This document shows positions 22,246 through 31,565 of a stretch of 64,000 nucleotides of DNA, one piece after another (position 1 is the stretch's first letter; the number at the start of each line of letters is the position of its first letter). Source of the stretch: Haliclona indistincta. Its lineage: Eukaryota > Porifera > Demospongiae > Haplosclerida > Chalinidae. A model generated the notes under the pieces. That model saw only the letters and a list, made by a program, of their open reading frames with translations, was not told the DNA's origin and did no database searches. Where the stretch lies: positions 6,561,422 to 6,625,421 of the forward strand of contig OZ024790.1 in NCBI GenBank assembly GCA_964017065.1, written 5' to 3'. The position numbers were made by a program, and so were the translations under genes.

Positions 22246-22852
22246 TTAACTCTTTAGTGACTGAATTATTTTGACGAAAATTCGGCTTGCTCTAAACTGA
22301 CAGTTTGTCTTGCGATTTCTACAACATGCAGTACGCTAGCTGTTCCAAACTAGCACTGTTTTTTCCTGGCATGTCAAAGTTTACGACCATGTACTAAACT
22401 CTGAGTTGGCCACTCCCAATTCGGAACAGAAGCCGCTTAAGTGCTGCGACCTCGTCATTTTTCAGCCAATTTTGGTCTTCGTTTAGCCCTGGTGACTGAT
22501 ACAAAAACCTGGTGGTGTCCAGGTTAGCAAACAGCATAGTTTAGACCATATTCTATGCCCAAGTATGCATTTAGGGGCATCCTGAAGCCCCAAAAATGCC
22601 GAAAGCGGCGAGGGGCTCCGCCCCTTCGAACCCCAGGTTAAAGGGGGGACACCCCCCTTTAAAAATCCCCCCGTTCTATATATTTTAGTGGGGAGGGCGC
22701 GGCGAAAAACAGTGGGTTTTTTCAGGTAAAGTTAGCTTTTGCAATTAAACTTTACTTGACCTTTCTAGAGCACTTTTCGCACTATTTATGACGTCTACAG
22801 TAGGTGGAGTCAATTATGACGGCTAAATCCGCTATAGGCCCTAAAGGGTTAA
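22246..22852 (-). mobile_element. piggyBac-like MITE, copy 3
   Basis: TTAA at 22246-22249 followed by CTCTTTAGTGA, and CCCTAAAGGG before TTAA at 22849-22852. It is inverted relative to copy 2. Interior blocks include GGCATGTCAAAGTTTACGAC, GCGAGGGGCTCCGCCCCTTC and GCACTTTTCGCAC. Very close to the copy at 30649-31248. No coding sequence. Confidence 0.9.
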
Positions 22853-23009
22853 TCAATTCATGGGTGTCCAAAACAATGAGAAGTTAATCTCAATACATCA
22901 TTGAAAGGGTTGATTTTCTACAGATTTTTCATATAGTTTTAAAATTAATGTTATTAAACATCTAATAATAAGCTTTAGTAGTAGTTTAGTCACAAATGAA
23001 CTGTTTGGT

Positions 23010-24625
23010 TACAAATTGTACACTCAAATGTTTGTTTTTACAGTGATATTGGTTCTTATTAGCTAGCTCGTTAGACATATTTCTGTAGCCCGTGCTGGTC
23101 CCAAAACTAAACTCTGGCAAATTATAGACCAACAAGTAATAAAAACATTTTAACATAAATGAAAGAGATTTAGGGTTGGTACATGTATCGAAAAAGTATG
23201 GAAACAAGATTGTGAAAGGTAAGTAAACAAGATTTGAAATAAAAAGGATTGTAACAATAGCAGTGTAATGCTTCCTCCCTATTAAATTAACCACAACTAT
23301 CGAAAGCAGTTAATTTAGGGAGGTAGCATTACACTGCTATTGTTACAATCCTTTTTATTTCAAATCTTGTTTACTTACCTTTCACAATCTTGTTTCCATA
23401 CTTTTTCGATACATGTACCAACCCTAAATCTCTTTCATTTATGTTAAAATGTTTTTATTACTTGTTTCTTTTCTTTTTTTATTAATAACATAGTTGGCAC
23501 TTATATGCCAATATATACAGTGTAAAGAGCTATTCCACTGACTGCACTGTGCAGGCTACACTCGATCGGCTCTGCTCTGCATACAACATTAGCTAGCTAA
23601 GCTTAAGCTAGCATTCTTACAAGCCTGAACAGACAAACCCATTTGCTCGTTGTCTGCTGTGAACATTGCTACAGCTAGTGGCAGCTAGCAGCACTCGCGT
23701 TCCAAGCAATTTGTACTAAGGTGCGCTTGTATTAGAATAATTACATGCACGGGCGTGCGCGAGTAGGCGTAACCTAGTAACGGAGTTCATGGAATGGAGT
23801 CTGTTATGGACCAAAAATCGCTGTTTTCCTGGATATACTCGCTTTTGGTAGTATTTTAGACTTAAATAGATACCAGGTGCACTGCTCACAAAGACTAGCG
23901 TAGTTTCTGTGTAGCTTTTGTCTTGAATAGCTCACTTGCCACGGCCCTAGGCTTGCTGGAGAAGAAGAAAGAAGATGAACAAACGGCTGATCACGTGAAC
24001 TCTGGTTTACCACCTTAGACTTCGTTTCTCCTGTTACTAAAGGTCTCTTTGGCATCGAAAAAATCGTCTAAGACGCCTCAGACGGTTAGAATCGCTTGAA
24101 ACGCCCGTGCGGCGAAGATATGAGCGTGCCGTAATTTTGCCTCCTGACGAGAAGCCATATTGCTTTTTTTGTCTACCAACATGTTTTCTTGACGGACTTA
24201 ATGACTCACTGCAAGCGCTTACCCATCAGCATGAACACCAGGTGATTAAAATACCGTGAAATTGTACGAGATAAGAGAAATAGGCGATTAACTCGTTTTC
24301 AGTCTGGTGTATCCGCCATCTTGTTTTCGTGTCAACCCTAAATATGCCACTACTACCGTGTGGCATAATAGTGTGGCATGATTATACATTCACAACAAAA
24401 AATTCAGTCAGCGTTTTTCGAGAAATCGTAGGTCAAACTTTAACAACTTGTTAATTAACGAATAAATTTTGAAAATGAAGCCTTACAACATTTCATGCGA
24501 AAGCCAGTTTCATGAGCTATAAGATGGTACTAGCCTCACAATGTAGAAATGTTCTGATAAAAAGTTACAATGACACGAGTAACAGCTAGTGAAGCCATTT
24601 TCGTTAAAAAGTCTGATAGTTAATT
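23010..24625. repeat. Inverted copy of 21490-21900 split by a nested insertion
   Basis: 23010-23147 and 24365-24625 together match 21490-21900 in reverse. Between them lies an insertion that starts with a near-perfect palindrome (23131-23466) and continues with a copy of the repeat at 5270-6590 (about 23515-24364), ending GTGTGGCATAATA. The intact left copy reads across the junction at CATGCCACACTATTGG. Confidence 0.75.
23131..23466. repeat. Near-perfect 160-bp-arm palindrome
   Basis: Arms of about 160 bp (23131-23290 and 23307-23466) start AACAAGTAATAAAAACATTT and end ATTACTTGTT, with a loop of about 16 bp and only a few mismatches (CTTCCTCCCTATT against CTACCTCCCT). Such low divergence means a recent origin, ongoing gene conversion between arms, or an assembly artefact. 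Confidence 0.85.
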
Positions 24626-24849
24626 GGCTATATCTCAGAAGCCATTCATCATAGATCACTTTTATTTCAGGAAAGTAATAACCTTACTCTACCCAACATG
24701 TGTACCAAGTTTGGTGCAATTCTGTAACTTGAACTTTCAAAGTGTGGTTGATTTCATATGGAATGACCCAATAAAGAAAAAAGGATATAAACAAAGTTTT
24801 CTAACGAAATCAAAAGAATGTAGGATGGAGATAATAGAAGGTCTCAACA

Positions 24850-26639
24850 CTAAAGTGAACTTTTGTCGCCCAGCTTTACTTCCTCGGTTTTTTCAGGGGG
24901 GTTCTATTTTGCAAAAAAAATTATTATTTCTGAACATAAAGTAACTCACATTAGAGCCCTTTACTTTCGATGAGACGGCAAAATAGATGATAATAAGGAT
25001 TATCGCGAATAGCAGAAGTGCACCCAGGACACCACAAGCAATTTGAAGACCTAAAATCTGTTGTTGAATAGCAGTATTGTTGTTTTGAAGAACATTAATG
25101 TTGTTTTGAAGAACATCATTGTTGTTTTGAAGAGCATTATTGTTGTTTTGAAGAGCAGTATTGTTGTTTCGAAGACCAGTTATCTCCATTAGAGTGCTTG
25201 AGTCTGTGGAAGTAAAATACAGCAATTTTTAACAATATTGTACTCACTATAATAGCTCTCATTTTGTGGTGAAAAAAGGGTGGTTGAGTCAAATCCTAAT
25301 CCATAATCAAAAGTTATTGAGACTCTAAAAGGTGATAGATCAGATATCGTAAAGGAGGCTTTCGCTTGTTGTACATCACAGTTCGGTTGTATAACAGTGC
25401 CATTGTCATTAACCATGACAGTAACAGAACAGCTTTTTACTAAAGATACAGCACCTTCACTTGAGCTCTGAAATCACAAAGTATTATAATAGCAAAGCAC
25501 TGTAAAAACATAATCGGGGCGAGCCTGAACGAGCACCACATTGATTGTGAAAAATAAAAATGTCCCACGAAAACTTTGTATCCATGTACATGTATCTGTC
25601 ACGGGGTGTGTTTGTCGCCCCAATATTTCCTATAATTTACTCAATGACACGTAGTGCACATGCTCAATAACTGGTAACGACCAATACTACACATGACAAT
25701 CGAATGCACAACTCAAAGGCTTTAACTCTTGATACGGAGATTAAAATGGTGAAAACTGGCTTCTTGTGTTGACAGACTCAGACATTTCAGCTTGGCACTG
25801 GTGTTCATCAATCAGATCTGATCAAGCTCGCCCCACTATTCTATGAATGTACTAATAGACACTCACCGGCAAATTGAAATTAACTTCATACATAGGCATG
25901 TCACCAGACTCACCACTATACCCAACATGGTTAGGGTCAGAAACAGTAGCAGGTTCAAAATCTGTAATAATGATAATGAGTCAAACTGAGCGCTAGAATC
26001 AGTTAACATACCAATATCAGGTCGATAAATAACCAACGGTCCCATTGTCCCAATCTGATCCATACAACGAACTGAAATAGAGGCATTGTCACGTTCTTCT
26101 TGCGTTGTAATGCCAGACAGAGTAAAACTCCTTTGAGTGGTATTCAGAGAAGTTCCATTAGATGACACCACACGATATTGAACACAGCAAATTCCAGGAT
26201 CAGCAGGTGGAGTCCATGACATGATAACACTATCCAGATCATCTTTGTTATTGATGATCGATGAATCGGAAGGTTGCTCTTCAACTAACGGTATATCAAA
26301 CCAATTTAACATTTGAATAAAATAATGTAAGAGCTTACCTACTAAACTTATATTGAGTGTCTGTGGTAAAACTCCATCAGAACAACTTAAAGACATTGCT
26401 TGACCAGTGTTCAATGAGACGGTTGATGTGTAGGTGTAAACATTCTCTCCAGACAGTTTGGATCCTCTTTCAAACACAAACTCATGACCATTTACAGTCT
26501 GGGTGACACTAGTTGTTTGTTCACTGCTAACACTAAACACTTCTTGACCATTGATGTACCATTGAAGAAGACCATTAGATATAACAGTAACACAAGTCAC
26601 GGTAGCATTCATTCCATGACACACAGAGCGATTTTGACT
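24850..26639 (-). CDS. Subfamily 1 Ig/FN3 membrane receptor with Asn-rich heptad stalk (5' exon missing)
   Basis: Six minus-strand exons join in frame with GT-AG introns: Ig-like 26639-26339, FN3-like 26284-26012, linker 25961-25867, membrane-proximal 25467-25248, stalk plus transmembrane 25203-24950, tail 24903-24850. That is 398 codons and a stop, open throughout. The Ig exon has TVTCVT and the second-strand SLSCSDG cysteine, with a WYINGQ core between. The FN3 exon ends ISVRCMDQIGTMGP. The stalk has about six heptads of the form xLQNNNx before a membrane run (LGALLLFAIILIIIYFAV). The tail NPPEKTEEVKLGDKSSL has no ITIM. Introns are 44-54 bp except 25468-25866 (399 bp), which holds a MITE. 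The signal-peptide exon was not found upstream; an alternative acceptor 14 bases earlier (GTAG|TTGGC) is possible. Predicted type I surface protein; ligand unknown. Confidence 0.8.
25511..25836. mobile_element. MITE in a receptor intron, GGGGCGAGC ends
   Basis: GGGGCGAGCCTGA at the left and its imperfect inverse TCAAGCTCGCCCC at the right enclose about 325 bp inside intron 3 of the receptor. The same intron is 50 bp in the paralogue at 10442-10491, so the insertion is specific to this gene. GGGGCGAGCCTGAGC also occurs near 54738. No coding sequence. Confidence 0.75.
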
Positions 26640-26876
26640 CTGAAATATGCCAACTACAAAAAAATACAAAATGATAGTTGGAGGGCTCTATAGTTCATAT
26701 GATTTGATGTCAAATTGATACACATTCTTTACATCTCAAATCGTTTACTATTCCAAGAAAATACAAAGAAAATGTCAAGAAAAGGTGAGTTATAGATCTT
26801 TCATGGCTTCATTTAGGGTGCAAGTGTTCGTCACTTCCACATCGAGCCTATACCACGGCATTGAATTTTAATACAG

Positions 26877-27221
26877 CATATCCAGGAGTGCATAAAAGGA
26901 AGGAGCGTTCAACTCCAATCCACGAATGGAAATATCCAAACGTAAACTCCGCCACGCGCTGCATGAGGCTTACTGTCTTCCATGATTTTCAAGCTGTTTG
27001 CTGCGAGCTATGGGCCGTCTTGTAGGCAGAAAAGGTAAGGCAGACAGATTTGCTGGCAATCTGAACACCACACACGTCAAAGCCACTGACTGGTGAACAG
27101 CCGCTTGCCAAAAACTTCCTAATACGTGGAAGCATTTTTAGACGCGCACGGCACTGCCATTTACGCTTGGATAAATAGCGGCTAAACACTCCTTAGTTCC
27201 CTTTATGCGCTCCTGGCATAT
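26877..27221. mobile_element. MITE with CCAGGAG ends and CATAT duplication (335 bp)
   Basis: The element spans 26882-27216. The left end CCAGGAGTGCATAAAAGGAA is mirrored by the right end (inward CCAGGAGCGCATAAAGGGAA). CATAT directly flanks both sides (26877-26881, 27217-27221). A 5-bp duplication does not by itself fix the superfamily. No coding capacity. Confidence 0.8.
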
Positions 27222-27490
27222 CTGAGCCTAACCAGTCTATTCAGCCAATACCTATAAAGATATATGCATACTAAGTCCACTTCTTAACTAAGCTTGTAAG
27301 CTATAAAAAGCTGACAACTGTTACTTTACCATTAAATGTATCACCAAAGATGAAGAACAGTGAGTTTAACAATTCAAGCCAAGTAACAAATTATGTATGG
27401 AGGGCATGCTGCAACTTCTTAAAATGCTCATTTATAGTGCTTAAATGAGAAGGTTGGGTATAAAAGGGGCGTGCCCAGGGTTTAAAAGGA
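27222..27490. other. Short spacer, nothing recognised
   Basis: AT-rich sequence between two transposons; no gene or repeat ends. Confidence 0.4.
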
Positions 27491-28659
27491 TACAGTGTTC
27501 CACACGAAGAGGAGCAAAAATCATTTTTTTACATTTTGGTTCATATCTCAGGAACCTATGATCCTCTCTCCTTACTGAACACCCTGGTTCATATGGCTTC
27601 GCGTCACGTGACGTAGGCGTGTCACAACATGACGGCGTATCACACCCACTGGAAGGACAGTTTTAGGTTAGGATTTCCATAACTACTGCTAGTTAAGATT
27701 TCTTAAAGCTGCATTACAACTATCACCTAGGACTCTAACCTTTAGGCAAGTGTCCGGCTTGAACTAGCGTTAGTTCGGCAACGGGAACCAAAAGATTGAT
27801 TTCGCGACAAGCCAAAACTTTAGGTATGGGAAATCCGATTCCGTGCGAGTTAAGCTCCAATACTTGGAGACTGCACAGCCAATACATCCATCCACACTTT
27901 GCCGCACACTAAGCGTCCCTAGAAATGTTCACAGCGACAAACGAGACTCTTCTCTGCACGAGTGCCGTTTTCTTGCCGCCATCTTGCGATTTTAATGGAT
28001 TTTTGTGATGTCACGCATAATAATTGTTGGCTGTGTAAAACGTCATAACTATTGAAAACACATTGAATTAGTGTAATAGTTATGATGCAACACATGCTCA
28101 TAACCAACGTGTGACATCACAAAATCGCAAGATGGCGGCAAGAAAACGGCACTCGTGCAGAGAAGAGTCTCGTTTGTCGCTGTGAACATTTCTAGGGACG
28201 CTTAGTGTGCGGCAAAGTGTGGATGGATGTATTGGCTGTGCAGTCTCCAAGTATTGGAGCTTAACTCGCACGGAATCGGATTTCCCATACCTAAAGTTTT
28301 GGCTTGTCGCGAAATCCATCTTTTGGTTCCCGTTGCCGAACTAACGCTAGTTCAAGCCGGACACTTGCCTAAAGGTTAGAGCCCTAGGTGATAGTTGTAA
28401 TGCAGCTTTAAGAAATCTTAACTAGCAGTAGTTCTGGAAATCCTAACCTAAAACTGTCATTCCAGTGGGTGTGATACGCCGCGCCGTCATGTTGTGACAC
28501 GCCTACGTCACGTGACGCGAAGCCATATGAACCAGGGTGTTCAGTAAGGAGAGAGGATCATAATGGTACCTGCAACATGATCATAGGACACTTGGTTCCT
28601 GAGATATGAACCGAAATGTAAAAAAAAGATTCTTGCTCCTCTTCGTGTGGAACACTGTA
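27491..28659. mobile_element. Giant foldback element with TA duplication (1.17 kb)
   Basis: The element spans 27493-28657 and is flanked by TA on both sides. Ends CAGTGTTCCACACGAAGAGG are perfect inverses. The arms, each about 510-535 bp, match over almost their full length (CACGTGACGTAGGCGTGTCA, GCACTCGTGCAGAGAAGAGT, TGGATGGATGTATTGGC) around a loop of about 100 bp near 28010-28110. One arm has a small insertion (ATGGTACCTGCAACATGATC). CAGTG ends with TA fit Tc1/mariner mobilisation. No transposase. Confidence 0.85.
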
Positions 28660-29389
28660 CTTCCTCATGGAAGCGATTGTGGGTAGCTCGCCAAGACTTC
28701 CTACACGTTCAACGCACTGCGGTGATCACACACAACACAATGGACAATACACTGCACCTAGCCGCCAACACACACATACAACGCGATAAGCAAATGGCAG
28801 AAGCGGTCCGACAAAGCGATCGCGATTGGGTGCACGTTTTCAGCTTGAAACCAGACGAAGATTCTATTCTTGGGTTGTTTGGACAGAGCCAAGAGCGCAG
28901 CGAACAGAGATGGCACATGAGCACACGATTTAACACTTTTCATTTGACGAATGTGTAAAAATTAATACTGACTAATAGCTAGCTACCAACCTACTTTCAG
29001 CTCCACAGACTCGCGCTCCATATGTAGCACGTGCTTACTCTACGTTGGGTACGCAATCGTTTAGATACGTTCTTGTACCCTTTCGTATACTGGTGCTAGT
29101 GCTACCAGAAGTTTGTTACAAAAGGCGGGAGCCATTTTCAAATTCAATTTCAAAACGTGCCGCCATTTTACTGCCCAGGGCACTCCCTTTTTATACGCCT
29201 ACGACAGGAAGCGAATGCGTCCTCGCGCAATCCACGTTTATAGTCAGCCTTCTCGTTTAATACCATGGTTATTACCATGGTTAATGTAAGTTTTGACAAC
29301 AGGCATTACTATGGTGACAGTTCACACTGAACTATCATAATTTTATCACAGACGACAGGACGGGTACATGTACTGGAACTTTTGCACAT
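28660..29389. other. Spacer, nothing recognised
   Basis: A 103-codon open frame (28647-28958) overlaps the foldback edge and shows no known motif. A short direct repeat ACCATGGTTATT / ACCATGGTTAAT lies at 29260-29286. No gene supported. Confidence 0.4.
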
Positions 29390-30067
29390 GTGTACTCTTA
29401 GTCTAGCGCGCTATGACCCTCTACCGCGAAAAAAAAAAGGGGAGGGGCCAAGCACGGTAGAGGGTCTAGCCAAACTCGCAAGATGATTAGTTTCATTACC
29501 CGAATTTCGGGTAATGTTATTCACGTTATTATTACGTCAACATACTTCCTCTGTCACAGAATAAACATGGTGGCCGTTCTTGAAATGCTATCGACACGCT
29601 GTAACTAGCTACTATGGCACAATAATGCAATTGCACGTTCTCTCTGGGCTATCAAATCTTGCGCCTCTTCGGAAAGACGTTGTTAGTGCAGTTCTCGGTG
29701 GAAGAGAGACTTCCTTCGAGGCTTCGACTCAGGCGTTGTATGGCAAGTCTCTAGTCTTTATGATATTACCACGGGGTGCCTAATTCACTTTGTAGGCTGT
29801 GGGAGATGAGCCTGCTGCAAACCGCTTCTGCAAATCGTCGTAGAAGCGCAGTACCTGCAGATCGCTACCATCATTTGTCGTAGCGCGTTCACGTGATAAT
29901 TGCATTTACGTCTGTTGACGTAATAATTACCGTGAATATAGTTAACCGAAATTCGGGTAATGAACTAATTATCTTGCGAGTTTGGCTAGACACTCTCCCG
30001 CAGTCTTGGACCCGCCCCTTTTTTCGTTTGCGGGAGAGGGTCATAGCGCGCTAGACTAGTGTACTCT
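29390..30067. mobile_element. Mutator-like MITE, 9-bp target duplication and long ends
   Basis: The element spans 29399-30058. GTGTACTCT occurs at 29390-29398 and again at 30059-30067. Inverted ends of about 150 bp start TAGTCTAGCGCGCTATGACC and run through CCAAACTCGCAAGAT, ATTACCCGAATTTCGG and TTATTACGTCAACA. A 9-bp duplication with long inverted ends is the Mutator/MULE pattern. The 67-codon open frame inside (29580-29783) is not recognisable. Confidence 0.85.
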
Positions 30068-30648
30068 GCATTATGCTTAATCATTATAGCCAATAACAAA
30101 AGTAAAAGGTAAGCTAATCCGACTCTTGTTGAGCTAAACAGTAAACACTTGGAATTGTTCAATCATTGACAGGCATATCCTACATCAGAGACAAATCCTT
30201 CTGCTCTGTGCAGTATTATAAGAGCTGTGATCAAAATCTAGCGAGCTTTTTTCGGGTCAAATCAAGGACATGATTTATACCTGAATGTTGTAGCACTATA
30301 CGATATGAAGATGTTCTCTCGCCACATGAAAAGGCACAAAATACTCAAATCTTTGGGGAACGTGGCTTCTGCAACGGCAAGGCATAGATTGTCACAACAT
30401 GGAGTGTAAGTGTGACTCAAGACAAGCCAAAATTAAGCCTGACTAGCTGTATCACATGGGCAATATGTCTCCGCCGGTTGCCGAAGTATTGGTTATAAAT
30501 GGTAAATAGCATTTGCCGGTGGTGATGGTAACAGTCCACCAGGGTATTGGCAGTATGGGAATAAAAACATAGGGTAGCTATAAAGGAAGGTTTATAAATT
30601 TACAATTAATGAGGCTGCACATGCAGTCAACGTATAATTATATACGCG
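30068..30648. other. Spacer, nothing recognised
   Basis: No coding pattern, repeats or clear element ends in about 580 bp. Confidence 0.4.
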
Positions 30649-31248
30649 TTAACTCTTTAGTGACCGACTTATTTTGACGAAAACTTGACTTGCTCTTAAC
30701 TGACAGTTTGTCTTGCAATTTTCTACAACATGCAGTACGCTAGCTGTTCCAAACTAGCACTGTTTTTTCCTGGCATATCAAAGTTTACGACCATGTACTA
30801 AACTCCAAGCTGGCCACTCCCACTTCGGAACTGAAGCCACTTAAGTGCTACGACATCGTCATTTTTTGCCTAATTTTGGTCTTCATTTAGCCCTGGCAAC
30901 TGATACAAAAACCTGGTGGTGTCAAACAGCACAGTTTAGACCATATTCTATATGCCAAAGGATGCATTTCCGGGCATCCTGAAGCCCTAAAAATGCCGAA
31001 AGCGGCGAGGGGCTCCGCCCCTTCGAACCCTGGGTTAAAGAGGGGACACCCCCCTTTAAAATCCCCCCGTTCTATATATTTTAGTGGGGAGGGCGCGGTG
31101 AAAAACAGTGGGTTTTTTCAGGTAAAGTTATCTTCTGCAATTAAACTTGATTTGACCTTTCTAGAGCACTTTTCACACTATTTATGACGTCTACAGTAGG
31201 TGGAGTCAATTGTGACGGATAAACCCGCTATAGGCCCTAAAGGGTTAA
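30649..31248 (-). mobile_element. piggyBac-like MITE, copy 4
   Basis: TTAA at 30649-30652 followed by CTCTTTAGTGA, and CCCTAAAGGG before TTAA at 31245-31248. The interior is closely similar to copy 3 (GCGAGGGGCTCCGCCCCTTC, TTTCTAGAGCACTTTTC). It lies about 320 bp upstream of the receptor at 31566. No coding sequence. Confidence 0.9.
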
Positions 31249-31504
31249 AAATCGAATATGGATTCAGCATAACCAAGATAGGTTCAACAGTTACTTATAA
31301 TTATACGTACCTGTACCCAAAGTAATGGAACGGGAGAGAATAAGAAGAAACATCAAACAGAAAAGACAGATGGACGCCATGATAGATGCAGTCTCGTCCC
31401 CAGACCACTCCCCTTCCGCTGGAAGTAGTCTGGGGACGAGACTATGATAGTGCAGACATCCTCGTTCGCGAATCGACGAAAAATCGAAAGACCCCGCGGC
31501 GCCT

Positions 31505-31565
31505 CATCGCTATAAAAAAGACGCGCGCTCCACTATGATCATTATTATTATAATTATTGTAAAGC
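31505..31565 (+). promoter_or_regulatory. Conserved core promoter/5' UTR of subfamily 2 receptor
   Basis: A TATA-like CTATAAAAAAG is followed by ACGCGCGCTCCACTATGATC and then the ATG at 31566. The same block (AAGACGCGCGCTTCATTATG) precedes the ATG of the paralogue at 61200. Conservation right up to the start codon supports a shared promoter and 5' UTR. A 21-bp-arm hairpin (CTCGTCCCCAGAC...GTCTGGGGACGAG) lies slightly upstream at 31389-31442. Confidence 0.55.

Noticed and set aside
28647..29783. Open frames of 64-103 codons in the spacer and in the Mutator-like MITE.
   Set aside because: No domain, no conserved copy and no splice-supported neighbours; chance frames are expected at this length.
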